Shown here: positions 1 to 10,460 of the stretch, piece after piece
How the letters are laid out: each line of letters starts with the position of its first letter
Numbering within the stretch: the first letter of the stretch is position 1
Assembly (NCBI RefSeq): GCF_947179115.1
Contig: NZ_CAMXCI010000002.1
Span: 124,001-188,000 of the forward strand
Reading direction: 5' to 3'
Length of the DNA: 64,000 nucleotides
Source of the DNA: Commensalibacter papalotli
GTDB taxonomy: Bacteria; Pseudomonadota; Alphaproteobacteria; Acetobacterales; Acetobacteraceae
Made by a program: the position numbers and the translations under genes
The notes under the pieces: model-generated
Database searches by the model: none
The model's input: the letters and a program-made list of their open reading frames with translations, nothing else
Told to the model about the DNA's origin: nothing

Positions 1-35
1 TTTCAATCATTAATATATTTGTGGCTGTATATATC

Positions 36-2216
36 ATGCGTTTTTTTACTTCCAAAATTCTTCAATTTATATTCAAAATCTATTTCAAAATTTTTCATAA
101 AGTAACTGTCACAGGAATTGAAAACTTTCATCAAGCAGGCAATAAGGTTGTCATTGTTTGCAATCATACCTCTTTTGCTGATGCCAGCTTGTTATCTTGT
201 CTTCTTCCTGAACAACCTGCTTTTGCTATTTATACTAAAACAGCACAAAAATGGTGGGCTCGTCCTTTCTTGGCATTTGTAAAAACATTTACCGTAGATA
301 TTCAATCCCCATATACCATTAAAGAAATGGTTCAAGCTGTTCGTGATAAAAACCAAAAACTAGTTATTTTCCCCGAAGGGCGCCTGACTAAAACGGGAAA
401 TTTGATGAAATTATATGAAGGTGCAGGCATCGTTTCTTATAACGCAAACGCAAAGATATTGCCTATTTACATAAATGGATTACAATTCAGTATTTTGGGA
501 CGCATGAAAGGCAAGTTACCACTCCGATTATTCCCTCGAGTATCCATAACCATTAGACCACCAGTTGACTTAAACGACCACCTTAACCACAATCTTTCTC
601 ATCAAGAGAATAGAAATTATATTGGTAATATTCTAGAACAAATTATGATTAACACTTCCTTTGCTGCAAAAAACACTGAAAAAACACTTTTTAAGGCACT
701 GATTGATGCAAAGGATCTCTATGGCAAAAAAAGAGAAATTATTGAAGATATCAAACGTGAACCTTTTACTTATGATCGTTTATGTATAGGGGCGATTTTA
801 TTCGGTCGAAAATTAGAAAAAGAAACTACTTTAAGTGAGTGTATTGGCTTATTACTTCCTAACTCTTGTGGTGCTATTGTCTCATTTATGGCTCTTTCTG
901 CTTTTGGTCGCGTGCCACACCCAATCAACATCTCGACTGGCGCAGAAAATATTTTGAATATATTTCAAACTGCACAAATCAAGACCATTATTTCAAGCCA
1001 TCTATTTATCGACAAAGGAGGGTTACAAGAGTTAGAAGCAAAACTTTTACAAAAAGTTAAAATTATTTACATAGAAGATATTATCAAAAATCTTACCTTA
1101 TCAGATAAAGCCAAAGCAAAATTAGATTTATTACGTCCAGAAAACCTTCCCGGAATGAAGGCTTCTTATCAGTCACCCGCAGTTATTTTGTCGACCTCTG
1201 GCTCGGAAGGCCACCCAAAAGCTGTTGTATTAAGCCATCACAATATTTTAACCAACTGCCAACAAGTAGCCTCAGTAATTGACTTTAGCTGTGCAGATCA
1301 TGTCTTTAACGCCATGCCTTTTTTCCACTCTCTTGGATTAACTGGAGCTACATTACTACCTTTATTCAATGGAGTTCGTACTTTCCATTACCCTAACCCT
1401 TTACATTATAAAACTATCCCCTCTATGATTTATGATACAGATGCAACCATATGCTTTGGTACCGATACTTTTTTAAATGCATGGGCTAAATATGCACATA
1501 CTTATGATTTTTATGCCATGCGATACATTATTACCGGTGGAGAAAAAGTCAAAGAAGAAACACATAAATTATATGCTGAAAAATTTGGTGTCCGTATTTT
1601 CGAAGGGTATGGTGCAACAGAGAGCTCTCCTGTCATTGCTTTAAACACGCCAATGAATCATCGTAATGGAACCGTAGGGCACTTCTTGCCTGGGATTGAT
1701 CATAAAATCACTCCTGTTCCAGGAATTAGTATAGGAGGAAAACTGTCAATAAAAGGCCATAATATCATGATGGGTTATATGTTAAATACAAACCCTGGCG
1801 TTATACAACCTATTGAAAATGAATGGTATGATACAGGGGATATTGTTTCAATTGATAGTGATAACTTTATTACGATTTCTGGTCGTGTAAAACGTTTTGC
1901 AAAAATTGGCGGTGAAATGATTTCCATGAGTGCTGTGGAAAGCATGACGACAAAAATATGGCCAACTGCAACGAATGCTGTAGTAAATTTAACGGATGAG
2001 AAAAAAGGAGAACAATTATTGTTGATTACAACGCAACAAGATGCGACAATTGAGCAAATGTTATCCTATAGCAAGAAGCATGATATTGCAAAAATCATGA
2101 TTCCTAAAACTGTTAAAATTGTTAAAGAAATCCCTTTATTTGCAACAGGGAAAATCAATTATCCAGAATTACAAAAACAATTACATTTATTAAAATTGGA
2201 GAATTCGACAAAATGA
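36..2216 (+). CDS. aas: Bifunctional acyl-ACP synthetase / 2-acylglycerophosphoethanolamine acyltransferase
   Basis: Two-domain lysophospholipid salvage enzyme of the inner membrane: an N-terminal PlsC-type acyltransferase followed by an AMP-forming acyl-ACP synthetase. Visible are the acyltransferase HX4D motif in NHTSFAD (about residues 43-49) and FPEGR (about 112-116), then the adenylate-forming P-loop STSGSEGHPK (about 386-395) and the late motif YDTGD. Length and motif order match E. coli Aas (719 aa). The ATG at 36 is chosen because it gives an N-terminus close to the E. coli protein. An in-frame GTG lies at 21 and the frame is open to the window edge, so the true start could be upstream. 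No clear ribosome binding site is visible. The stop overlaps the ndh start (ATGA), so the two genes are probably translationally coupled. Confidence 0.9.
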   Translation: MRFFTSKILQFIFKIYFKIFHKVTVTGIENFHQAGNKVVIVCNHTSFADASLLSCLLPEQPAFAIYTKTAQKWWARPFLAFVKTFTVDIQSPYTIKEMVQAVRDKNQKLVIFPEGRLTKTGNLMKLYEGAGIVSYNANAKILPIYINGLQFSILGRMKGKLPLRLFPRVSITIRPPVDLNDHLNHNLSHQENRNYIGNILEQIMINTSFAAKNTEKTLFKALIDAKDLYGKKREIIEDIKREPFTYDRLCIGAILFGRKLEKETTLSECIGLLLPNSCGAIVSFMALSAFGRVPHPINISTGAENILNIFQTAQIKTIISSHLFIDKGGLQELEAKLLQKVKIIYIEDIIKNLTLSDKAKAKLDLLRPENLPGMKASYQSPAVILSTSGSEGHPKAVVLSHHNILTNCQQVASVIDFSCADHVFNAMPFFHSLGLTGATLLPLFNGVRTFHYPNPLHYKTIPSMIYDTDATICFGTDTFLNAWAKYAHTYDFYAMRYIITGGEKVKEETHKLYAEKFGVRIFEGYGATESSPVIALNTPMNHRNGTVGHFLPGIDHKITPVPGISIGGKLSIKGHNIMMGYMLNTNPGVIQPIENEWYDTGDIVSIDSDNFITISGRVKRFAKIGGEMISMSAVESMTTKIWPTATNAVVNLTDEKKGEQLLLITTQQDATIEQMLSYSKKHDIAKIMIPKTVKIVKEIPLFATGKINYPELQKQLHLLKLENSTK

Positions 2217-3457
2217 GAAAAAAACAAATCGTTGTCCTAGGCGGTGGGATTGCAGGAATTGAATTCTTGGTCAGAATTAATAAACAAATCGATCATTCTC
2301 AATATGAACTTTCTTTAATTGATAAAAATGAATTTCATACTTGGAAGCCTATGTTACATACTTTTGCTGCTGGAACAGCATCTCCTCAAGAACAAGGAAT
2401 GCCATTTTTAATCCAAGCAAAACGTCACAATTTTACGTTTCAACCTGGTGAAGTGTCAGAGGTCAATACAGAAAAAAAAGAAATTATACTGGCCCCATAT
2501 ATTGATAAACATGACGATGAAATCTTACCCCAAAGAACTGTTCATTATGACTATCTTGTTGTCGCGTTAGGCAGCAGGGCAAATGATTTTAACACTAAAG
2601 GCGTAAAAGAGTTTGCTTATACAATTGATGACGTTGGATATGCGATTGAGTTTTACGATGACCTCAAAAAATACACCATACAATCAACATTATTGCAAAA
2701 AAAACATCATATAATTATTGTTGGTGCTGGAGCCACTGGAATTGAGCTTGCAGGTGAAGTCGTTCATGTTTTACAGCAATCCTCGCAATATACGAATCAT
2801 AATTTAGAAAAATATATAGATATAACCGTTATTCAATCAGGAGACAGAGTATTACCTAGTTTTAAAAAACCAATCAGTCGATCTGTGCAAAAAACAATGG
2901 ATCGAATTGGGGTAAAAACTTTATTATCAACCAGAGTAACCGAGGTTACTAAAGATCATGTTGTTTTAAGTTCAGGAGAAACGTTACCTGCAAATCAGGT
3001 AGTTTGGACGACGGGTATCAAAGCTACTGAAATTTCTGGCGATATTTCCAATGGAGAGCGCTCTAAGAATTTACAACTTATTGTCAATTCACAATTTCAG
3101 CTTTTAAATCATCCTGATATTTTTGTAATTGGGGATTGTTCTTTTATGCAAGATAAGCCTTTGGCACCAACAGCACAAGTTGCACGCCAACAAGCTATTT
3201 ATCTAAGCAAAAATTTTATAAAAATTATTCATAAAGAAACTAATATTCCACGTTTTATGTATAAAGATTACGGATCTTTAATCAGTGTAGGTCGTTATGG
3301 CTCTTTTGGCTCTTTTGGTTCGACAGGACAAGTCAAAGGCATATTAGCACATTTAGCTCATATTTTGTTATATCGCACTCATCAAATGAATATCCTAGGT
3401 ACATTCAGAGGGATAAGTGCAATTTTAGCTGACTTATTGCGCAACCTCTCCAGATAA
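2213..3457 (+). CDS. ndh: Type II NADH:quinone oxidoreductase (NDH-2)
   Basis: Single-subunit, non-proton-pumping NADH dehydrogenase that passes electrons from NADH through FAD to the membrane quinone pool. The N-terminal FAD-binding Rossmann motif VLGGGIAGIE is at residues 8-17, and the NADH-binding motif VGAGATGIELAGE is near 170-182. The WTTGIKA and IGDCS segments typical of the family follow in the C-terminal half. The last 70 residues, rich in G, F, L and H, fit the membrane-attachment region. At 414 aa it has normal length for the family. It starts inside the aas stop codon (4-nt overlap). Acetic acid bacteria often rely on such a dehydrogenase for fast NADH turnover; that this one is the main enzyme is inference. 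Confidence 0.9.
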   Translation: MRKKQIVVLGGGIAGIEFLVRINKQIDHSQYELSLIDKNEFHTWKPMLHTFAAGTASPQEQGMPFLIQAKRHNFTFQPGEVSEVNTEKKEIILAPYIDKHDDEILPQRTVHYDYLVVALGSRANDFNTKGVKEFAYTIDDVGYAIEFYDDLKKYTIQSTLLQKKHHIIIVGAGATGIELAGEVVHVLQQSSQYTNHNLEKYIDITVIQSGDRVLPSFKKPISRSVQKTMDRIGVKTLLSTRVTEVTKDHVVLSSGETLPANQVVWTTGIKATEISGDISNGERSKNLQLIVNSQFQLLNHPDIFVIGDCSFMQDKPLAPTAQVARQQAIYLSKNFIKIIHKETNIPRFMYKDYGSLISVGRYGSFGSFGSTGQVKGILAHLAHILLYRTHQMNILGTFRGISAILADLLRNLSR

Positions 3458-3468
3458 AATCACTATCC

Positions 3469-3509
3469 AAGCAGAGAAAAAGAATGAACCTTTTTGTATC
3501 TCTGCTTTT
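3469..3509 (+). terminator. Hairpin after aas-ndh, probable terminator
   Basis: A perfect 9-bp stem (3469-3477 with 3499-3507) encloses an inner AAAAG/CTTTT stem (3478-3482 with 3490-3494). It lies 11 nt after the ndh stop. The following T-run is short and broken by C, so termination strength is uncertain. Confidence 0.45.
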
Positions 3510-3722
3510 CTCTTAATATTCTCTTAACGCTTTTAATGATATTAAATACCAAGATATTTCCTCTAGTAACACTCCTATTTATTGAATAATATATATTGTT
3601 TAAATAATGTTATAGTTAATTGATTAAAAATATAAATTCAGTATTGTAAAAGATTAAGGTATAATTTTATTAACTATTCTCTTCCTTTTTATAATGTAGT
3701 ATCATCTTGGATATTGTTTAAA

Positions 3723-4310
3723 ATGCTGATTAATCAAGTGCAACGAACTCGAATATATTGGTGTGCTATTATTTTTATAGGAACAATTTTTCTATTGCAA
3801 AGTAAAGCTTATGCACAAGAGAGCCCTATTAAAACTATTCAAGATATTTATTCTTCTTATCAACCTCAATCAGATAATGGAATAAGTAATATTGATCCAG
3901 CTGATCTACAAAACAGTCATTTTTTTTCACCTGATTTCCTAAATGTGATTAAGGAAGATGAAAAATTAACGTCCGCACAAGGAGATAATAGTATCATCGA
4001 TTATGATTTTATCTGCAATTGTCAAGATACAATGGATGGTATTATTGTAAGGAAAATAGAAACATTACAGCAAACCCAAAATACAGCACGAGTAAAGGTT
4101 TCTTTTGATTTTATTCTAAATGGCAGCGATAATTTCCAAAAAGATGAACTTTTTTCTAACGAGCATCCTGGTCAACAACAAACTTACTTTAATTTAATCA
4201 AGCGCCAAAATCATTGGCTTATCGATGATGTGACCGATGAAAAAAATGTTGGTATCAAAAATGGATGGAAAGAAGAGCTTCGTAAATATTACCACAGCTC
4301 TATTAAATAA
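3723..4310 (+). CDS. Exported protein of unknown function, DUF3828-like
   Basis: Predicted 195-aa protein. The N-terminus has basic residues, a hydrophobic stretch (WCAIIFIGTIFLL) and an A-Y-A-Q end that looks like a signal peptidase I site, so the mature protein is probably periplasmic. The mature part contains a DYDFICNCQD segment followed by a region alternating hydrophobic and polar residues and a late WLIDDV segment. This layout resembles DUF3828-type exported proteins, whose function is unknown; the family link is from memory and tentative. The ATG at 3723 is preferred over an in-frame TTG at 3714 because it leaves a compact signal peptide. It stands alone between ndh and glgB, so context gives no functional hint. 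Confidence 0.7.
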   Translation: MLINQVQRTRIYWCAIIFIGTIFLLQSKAYAQESPIKTIQDIYSSYQPQSDNGISNIDPADLQNSHFFSPDFLNVIKEDEKLTSAQGDNSIIDYDFICNCQDTMDGIIVRKIETLQQTQNTARVKVSFDFILNGSDNFQKDELFSNEHPGQQQTYFNLIKRQNHWLIDDVTDEKNVGIKNGWKEELRKYYHSSIK

Positions 4311-4429
4311 TTTTATAACATCACCTTCACTTGTTTGTGTTTTTATTACGAAAAGATTAGGTTTCAAAAACTTAAATCTATGTCAGAATAAATTAAACCT
4401 ATTTTTTACCAATAGATAAAATTATATAC

Positions 4430-6619
4430 ATGACAGAAAAAAAAACCGAAAAAACACTAACTCAATTATTAGAAGGAAAATGTAATGACCCTTTTTCTCT
4501 TTTAGGGCCTCATTTTATAAAAGGTTATTTGGAGTTTCGTGTTTTTTTACCTGGCGCAAAACAAGTTTGCATTCTTGAAAAAGCGACTCACAAAGAAATC
4601 TTGCCATTAAAACAAACACATCCTGAAGGTTTCTTTGAAGGTAAAATTAAACAAGATATCTATTTCCCATATTTAGTTAAAATCAATTGGGAAAATAGTG
4701 AACAAATTATAGAAGACCCTTATCGTTTTGGTAAAATCTTGACAGAATATGATACCTGGTTACTTAACAGTGGCAAGGATATCTATTCCTATGAAAAACT
4801 TGGTGCTCATAAAACAACAATTGATGGTATTTCAGGGGTCAGTTTTATTGTATGGGCTCCTAATGCCCAGCGTGTTTCTGTTATCGGAGATTTCAATGCT
4901 TGGGATGGACGCAGGCATCCAATGAGATTGCGCCCAGAAAGTGGTTTTTGGGAAATTTTCATGCCTGATCTTGTACAAGGACAACTCTATAAATACGAAA
5001 TTTTAACGCAAGCAAACGAAATCCTTTTTAAATCTGACCCTTATTCCTTTTTTAATCAATTACGCCCTGAAACAGCTTCCATTATCCATAATCCTCCCCC
5101 TGTAAAACGACGTCAACCAGAACAAAATCAAGCCAATCAATTAAATCAACCTATTTCTATTTATGAAGTGCATTTAGGATCATGGAAACTTAATGCAAAA
5201 ACAAATAAATGGTTAACTTATAGGGAGCTTGCTGAGCAACTCATTCCTTATGTCAAAAAAATGGGTTTTACGCATATTGAAATTCTCCCTATACAAGAAC
5301 ATCCTTTTGATGGATCTTGGGGATATCAACCTGTTAATATTTATGCCCCCACTTGTCGCTTTGGACCTCCAGAAGACCTTATTTACTTTATTGAAACAGC
5401 ACATAGAAATAATATTAATATCATTCTTGATTGGGTTTCTGGGCATTTTCCCAAAGACCCATATGGTTTAGAATTCTTTGATGGTACTAATCTTTATGAA
5501 TATCCTGATCCCAAAGAGGGATATCATCCTGACTGGAATACACTTATTTACAATTACAACAGCCCCTTTATCTGTAATTTTTTATCCAGTAATGCCCTAT
5601 ATTGGATAGAAAGATTTGGGTTTGATGGTCTTCGAGTTGATGCGGTTGCCTCAATGATTTATCGCGACTATAGCCGCAAAGATGGAGAATGGATTGCCAA
5701 TAAATTTGGTGGCAATATTAATCTTGAAGCTGTCGACTTCCTACGTTATACAAATAACTTACTGCACAAACATACGCCTGAAATTGCTATGATTGCAGAA
5801 GAATCTACTAATTTTTATGGCGTAACCCTCCCTCCTGAACAAGATGGTCTGGGTTTTAATTATAAATGGAATATGGGCTGGATGCATGACACACTGGATT
5901 ATATGCAACAGGATCCCATTTACCGTAAATTCAATCATAATAAAATGACTTTTGGCATTTTATATGCTTGGAGTGAAAATTTTATCCTGCCTTTATCTCA
6001 TGATGAAGTCGTGCATGGAAAGAAATCTTTAGTAGAAAAAATGTCTGGTTTAGGTGACGAAAAATTTGCAAATCTTCGTGCTTATTACGCCTTTATGTGG
6101 GCATACCCAGGGAAAAAACTACTCTTTATGGGTTGTGAATTTGCACAATATAATGAATGGAATCATAATACTCAATTAGACTGGCATCTATTAGATAACC
6201 CGACACACAATTTACATAAAGGTGTGCAATCTTTAATCAAAGACCTTAATCATCTTTATAAAAACACGCCCCCCTTATATGAATATGATCATAATATAAA
6301 AAGTTTTGAATGGATCATTACTGATGACCATGACAACTCTGTTTTTGCATTTATTAGAAAAGATCAAAATGATAATTTTATTTTGATTATTAGCCACTTT
6401 ACTCCTACCATCTGTGAAAACTACCGAGTTGGAGTCCCCCATCATGGGGTTTATGAAATTATTTTAAATACAGATCATGCGATGTATTATGGAAAAAATA
6501 CATTTGATAAACGTAAAATAATCAGTGAACCTATAAAGTCACACAATTTTGAATGGTCTTTATCAATATCACTACCACCTTTTTGTACGTTTTATATTAA
6601 GCTTAAAAATATATTTTAA
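4430..6619 (+). CDS. glgB: 1,4-alpha-glucan branching enzyme
   Basis: Cytosolic GH13 enzyme that cuts alpha-1,4 chains and re-attaches them by alpha-1,6 bonds during glycogen synthesis. The N-terminal third contains beta-sandwich modules, including a CBM48-like segment (SFIVWAPNAQRVSVIGDFN, about residues 138-157). The catalytic barrel shows EVHLGSW, the nucleophile region GFDGLRVDAV (Asp near residue 404), the general acid region IAEES (near 456) and LPLSHDEVVHGK. The 729-aa length is typical for bacterial GlgB. It begins the glycogen block and is followed after about 85 bp by glgA on the same strand. No glgC, glgP or glgX lies in this window. Confidence 0.95.
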   Translation: MTEKKTEKTLTQLLEGKCNDPFSLLGPHFIKGYLEFRVFLPGAKQVCILEKATHKEILPLKQTHPEGFFEGKIKQDIYFPYLVKINWENSEQIIEDPYRFGKILTEYDTWLLNSGKDIYSYEKLGAHKTTIDGISGVSFIVWAPNAQRVSVIGDFNAWDGRRHPMRLRPESGFWEIFMPDLVQGQLYKYEILTQANEILFKSDPYSFFNQLRPETASIIHNPPPVKRRQPEQNQANQLNQPISIYEVHLGSWKLNAKTNKWLTYRELAEQLIPYVKKMGFTHIEILPIQEHPFDGSWGYQPVNIYAPTCRFGPPEDLIYFIETAHRNNINIILDWVSGHFPKDPYGLEFFDGTNLYEYPDPKEGYHPDWNTLIYNYNSPFICNFLSSNALYWIERFGFDGLRVDAVASMIYRDYSRKDGEWIANKFGGNINLEAVDFLRYTNNLLHKHTPEIAMIAEESTNFYGVTLPPEQDGLGFNYKWNMGWMHDTLDYMQQDPIYRKFNHNKMTFGILYAWSENFILPLSHDEVVHGKKSLVEKMSGLGDEKFANLRAYYAFMWAYPGKKLLFMGCEFAQYNEWNHNTQLDWHLLDNPTHNLHKGVQSLIKDLNHLYKNTPPLYEYDHNIKSFEWIITDDHDNSVFAFIRKDQNDNFILIISHFTPTICENYRVGVPHHGVYEIILNTDHAMYYGKNTFDKRKIISEPIKSHNFEWSLSISLPPFCTFYIKLKNIF

Positions 6620-6704
6620 ATCTATATTATATTATTAATTTAATGTAATGATTAATCATGGTTTAGAATATATTTATTAATATATTATATATAAAGTGTT
6701 CTTG

Positions 6705-8147
6705 ATGAATATATTACATGTTTGTTCTGAATTTTTTCCGTTATTAAAAACAGGTGGCCTAGCCGACGTCATGGCTGCTTTACCTGCGGCACAACGCCGT
6801 TTAACTGTTGATGCACGGATTTTACTACCTGGGTTCCCAAATATTATTAACCATGTTCCAGGCAAAGAAAAAGTAACAGATCTTCATAGTTTCGCTGGAA
6901 ATATAACTTTATATTACGCTGTCTATGATACAATCCCTTTATATATCATTGATGCCCCTAATTTATACGATCGACCAGGCAGCCCTTATCACGATCAAAA
7001 TAAAAATGCATATAATGATAATCATATTCGTTTTGCTTTATTAGGTTTTGTTGCTTGTGAGCTGGCCAAAGGTTGTGATTCTTTTTGGAAACCAGATATT
7101 GTTCATGCTCATGATTGGCACGCGGGATTATCTTGTGCTTATCTCGCTGCGAATAACTATCCTGCTAAATGTGTTTTTACCATCCATAATATCGCCTTTC
7201 CTGGCATGTTTTCTCCTCATCACTTGCGTGAGCTATGGCTACCAGACAGCTTTTATAATATTGATGGTTTAGAGTTTTATGGGCAAATTTCATTTTTAAA
7301 AGCCGCCTTATATTATGCTAATCATTCTACCACCGTAAGCCCTACCTATGCTCAAGAGATACTTAATCCTCGTTACTCTCATGGATTTGACGGTTTATTA
7401 CAACAACGATATCATGAGCATCGTTTTAGCGGTATTTTAAATCAGGTTGACGAAAATATATGGGCACCTGACAAAGATCCTTTAATAACACAACCTTATT
7501 CCGTACGTAACTTAAGAGATAAAATCAAAAACAAACAAGCTCTTCAACAAGAACTTGGGCTCCCATTACTACAAGGGTCTCCACTCTTTACCATCGTCAG
7601 CAGAATGAGTTATCAAAAAGGTCTGGATATGGTCTTGGAAATCCTACCTAAAATGATGGATGCTGGCCTACAATTCGTTATCTTAGGGCAAGGAGATCCT
7701 CATCTAGAGCATGCTTTCAGTCAACTTGCTTATAAATATCCCAATAATATGAGAGCAATCATTGGGTATACAGAACCAGAATCTCACCGTTTTATTGCCG
7801 GAGCTGATATTTTAATGGTTCCCAGTCGTTTTGAACCTTGTGGATTAACCCAACTCTATGCACAAAAATATGGGACGTTACCTTTAGTCAGGCGAACAGG
7901 AGGATTAGCAGACACTGTAACTGATTGTTCTTTAGAAGCGATGGCCACTAATCAAGCCACAGGTTTTGTCTTCAATGAAAGCACCATCCACGATCTTGGT
8001 AACGCAATTCATCGCTCTTTGATCTTATGGAAAACCCAAAGGAAATGGCGCCAATTACAAAAAAGCGCCATGACCAAAGATTTTAGCTGGAATACCACCG
8101 CTCAAAGTTACATCTCCCTATATAATGAAATATTACATAAGGGATAA
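6705..8147 (+). CDS. glgA: Glycogen (starch) synthase, ADP-glucose dependent
   Basis: GT5 glycosyltransferase that extends alpha-1,4-glucan chains from ADP-glucose in the cytosol. The ATG at 6705 gives the canonical N-terminus MNILHVCSEFFP followed by the KTGGLADV nucleotide-sugar loop (residues 15-22); an in-frame GTG nine bases upstream is disfavoured. The C-terminal Rossmann half shows PSRFEPCGLTQLYAQKYG and a second RRTGGLADTV loop, both hallmark GT5 segments. The length of 480 aa is normal. It follows glgB and ends 9 bp before the convergent end of the GH15 glucoamylase gene. ADP-glucose would have to come from a GlgC encoded elsewhere. Confidence 0.95.
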   Translation: MNILHVCSEFFPLLKTGGLADVMAALPAAQRRLTVDARILLPGFPNIINHVPGKEKVTDLHSFAGNITLYYAVYDTIPLYIIDAPNLYDRPGSPYHDQNKNAYNDNHIRFALLGFVACELAKGCDSFWKPDIVHAHDWHAGLSCAYLAANNYPAKCVFTIHNIAFPGMFSPHHLRELWLPDSFYNIDGLEFYGQISFLKAALYYANHSTTVSPTYAQEILNPRYSHGFDGLLQQRYHEHRFSGILNQVDENIWAPDKDPLITQPYSVRNLRDKIKNKQALQQELGLPLLQGSPLFTIVSRMSYQKGLDMVLEILPKMMDAGLQFVILGQGDPHLEHAFSQLAYKYPNNMRAIIGYTEPESHRFIAGADILMVPSRFEPCGLTQLYAQKYGTLPLVRRTGGLADTVTDCSLEAMATNQATGFVFNESTIHDLGNAIHRSLILWKTQRKWRQLQKSAMTKDFSWNTTAQSYISLYNEILHKG

Positions 8148-8156
8148 AGTAAAACT

Positions 8157-10460
8157 TTAGGTTACGGGGACTTCCCAATTTCTTCCTTCCCACCCATTAT
8201 TTTCAAAATGACGTGTAAAATTAATTCTTTTCCCAGCAAGATTTTTAAGATTTAAACAAACACCATACATTCCAAACCCTAAAGGCTGACTTGACTGATC
8301 TTGGATATCATTCCATCCATCAAATCCATAATGTAAATTAAAAGGGCTGCTAGCCTGTATCCACAATTTATATTTTGAAGAAACAAAGCCACAAGCAATC
8401 GTATCATACCAATAAATAGCATCAGATTTTTGATTGTTTTTTAAATAGCGATCTGTAACGCAAGCAAACTGCTCTATAGGTTTTTGAGATATATGGATAT
8501 AAATAAGTTTAATAAATTCTGCATGTGCCCAAATTAATGGCATAGCACTGCCTGAAGGACGTCCTTTATATAATCCATATCTTCGAATATCCTCTTGATC
8601 CCAAATTTGTTCTGGAAGCATTCCCCCTTTACTGGCAGAGGCAAGAATAGCTTTGATATAATCTGTTGCGTCTTCTTTACATAAAACAGCTTGATGGCCT
8701 CGTTCACCACTTAATAATGGCCATAACCGCCCAATACCACTACCATCAAACGCACTACCATCTTCATGCTCGCCATAACCGTCTTCGTTATACCGATAAT
8801 AATAAGGACCATGGGGCAAATTGACGCATAAAGCTTTATCAATCAACTTTGTTGTATCAACAATACGCTTATCCGTAGGATGACGTAATCCTAGCCTAGC
8901 TAAATAAAGATATTCCAGTCCAAGAAGTTTATATGTTTCAATAGATTGCCCATTTCTATTTTTAAGATCAACATATCCATATTTTGCAGGACAATTATTC
9001 GGATTAATGCGAACATAGTGACCATCAATTTGATGCTCTTGATCTAAATCTGTATTTTCTACATAAACCCACTCCTCTAGACGATTATTCCAGTCATCTG
9101 CCAGCTTTAACGCATACTCCGCATCGTTTTTATCAAGAAATTTAGAATGCGCACCTGTAACCAAAGCTGCTATCATTAAAGATAACGTAAAAGCATTAAT
9201 TCCTGAATTCTCTTCCCAACGATCTTGAGGGCTAGTAGGGCCATTATGAACTATAAAAGCAATCGCTTTTTGAATCATATTCTCAACGGCTGCTTCCATA
9301 CCATCAATTAAATTTTCCTCTTGCAATTTTACCGCAAATAATACAGGAAAGGCCACCTCATCAAGTTGTAATCCTTGCCAATATGGGCGACCATCAGTAA
9401 AATTATTTTGCATCCAATGGCCATCAGGCAATTGAATAGAAATTAAATAGGAAAGGATTTGCTTAGCCTCTAATAGCATTCCACAAGTTAACATGGAAAA
9501 GCCAACTTCGACTAAATCTCTTGGCCAGACTAGATGATATCCCCCTGTATCTTTATGAGCATACCCCCAAGGAATACTTAAACTTGCAACCAAAGCGCCT
9601 GGAAAAGTTCCTCCAGCATGACTTTTTATAACCGCCATAGACCTTTTAATAGCATCTAATAAAACGTCAGGAAGTTTATCACTTTTGGGAAAGTTAAAAA
9701 ACTTGAACCATTCTGTCCAACAAATAACATATTGTTCTCGAACATTAGGATAACCCGTCGCTAACGAGCTATAAGCCAACGTTTGAGCGCCTTCTTTAGT
9801 ATTGGCAAAAGAAAGAGCTAAAACCCCATTATTTTCAGTAAGCTCGCCCATCATTGCAATATTTCCAGGGCCTGCTTGTTCATATTCCCATGTCATTTGA
9901 CCATTTTGATGAAAATCTTGCCAACCATCAGAGTTACCTACATACCCAACACTGGAACGATTAAACCCACTATCTGCTGCAAGCATAATGGCGTAATCAT
10001 CTTTTTCAGCAATCATTCCTTTGGATGTAATAAATCCTATATTACTTTCACTATTTCCACTTAAGTGAGGGGATAATAAAGAGTAAAGTTTTGCACCATT
10101 TCCTTCTAACTTATACTGAATTAATAAGACATCTCTGAGGGGATCAACAATAATTTCAAGCTCTAAGGTAAAAAGTTGATGTTTATGTGTAATTTTAGGA
10201 AGTAATAATTCTGCAGAAGGGGTGCTTAATGTATAATTATGCAAGCGTTTTACTTCGAACCACTCACCATTAACAGCAACAATAAAGCCTAAATCTCGGA
10301 TTTGAGGTTTGCTACAAGATGGCCAATAAATTTCGTTAAGTATACCATATCCAACAGTAAACCAAACACGACTTTTTAATAAAGACGTTCCAATAATATC
10401 TTTTGCGCTACTTGTCCAAGTAGGGGATATTCCAGGTCCTCCAGGAGCTATTTTAGACAT
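8157..10460 (-). CDS. GH15 glucoamylase (glucan 1,4-alpha-glucosidase)
   Basis: Exo-acting enzyme that releases glucose from non-reducing ends of alpha-glucans. The N-terminal ~270 residues form the beta-sandwich typical of prokaryotic glucoamylases and glucodextranases. The (alpha/alpha)6 catalytic barrel follows, with HLVWPRDLVEVGF, the presumed general acid in DRWEENSG and the presumed general base in LPEQIWDQ. No signal peptide is visible (N-terminus MSKIAPGGPGISPTW), so the enzyme is predicted to be cytosolic and to act on the cell's own glycogen. The start is supported by an AAAGGA ribosome binding site just upstream. It is convergent with glgA and divergent from the alpha-2-macroglobulin gene. 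Confidence 0.88.
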   Translation of the reverse strand: MSKIAPGGPGISPTWTSSAKDIIGTSLLKSRVWFTVGYGILNEIYWPSCSKPQIRDLGFIVAVNGEWFEVKRLHNYTLSTPSAELLLPKITHKHQLFTLELEIIVDPLRDVLLIQYKLEGNGAKLYSLLSPHLSGNSESNIGFITSKGMIAEKDDYAIMLAADSGFNRSSVGYVGNSDGWQDFHQNGQMTWEYEQAGPGNIAMMGELTENNGVLALSFANTKEGAQTLAYSSLATGYPNVREQYVICWTEWFKFFNFPKSDKLPDVLLDAIKRSMAVIKSHAGGTFPGALVASLSIPWGYAHKDTGGYHLVWPRDLVEVGFSMLTCGMLLEAKQILSYLISIQLPDGHWMQNNFTDGRPYWQGLQLDEVAFPVLFAVKLQEENLIDGMEAAVENMIQKAIAFIVHNGPTSPQDRWEENSGINAFTLSLMIAALVTGAHSKFLDKNDAEYALKLADDWNNRLEEWVYVENTDLDQEHQIDGHYVRINPNNCPAKYGYVDLKNRNGQSIETYKLLGLEYLYLARLGLRHPTDKRIVDTTKLIDKALCVNLPHGPYYYRYNEDGYGEHEDGSAFDGSGIGRLWPLLSGERGHQAVLCKEDATDYIKAILASASKGGMLPEQIWDQEDIRRYGLYKGRPSGSAMPLIWAHAEFIKLIYIHISQKPIEQFACVTDRYLKNNQKSDAIYWYDTIACGFVSSKYKLWIQASSPFNLHYGFDGWNDIQDQSSQPLGFGMYGVCLNLKNLAGKRINFTRHFENNGWEGRNWEVPVT

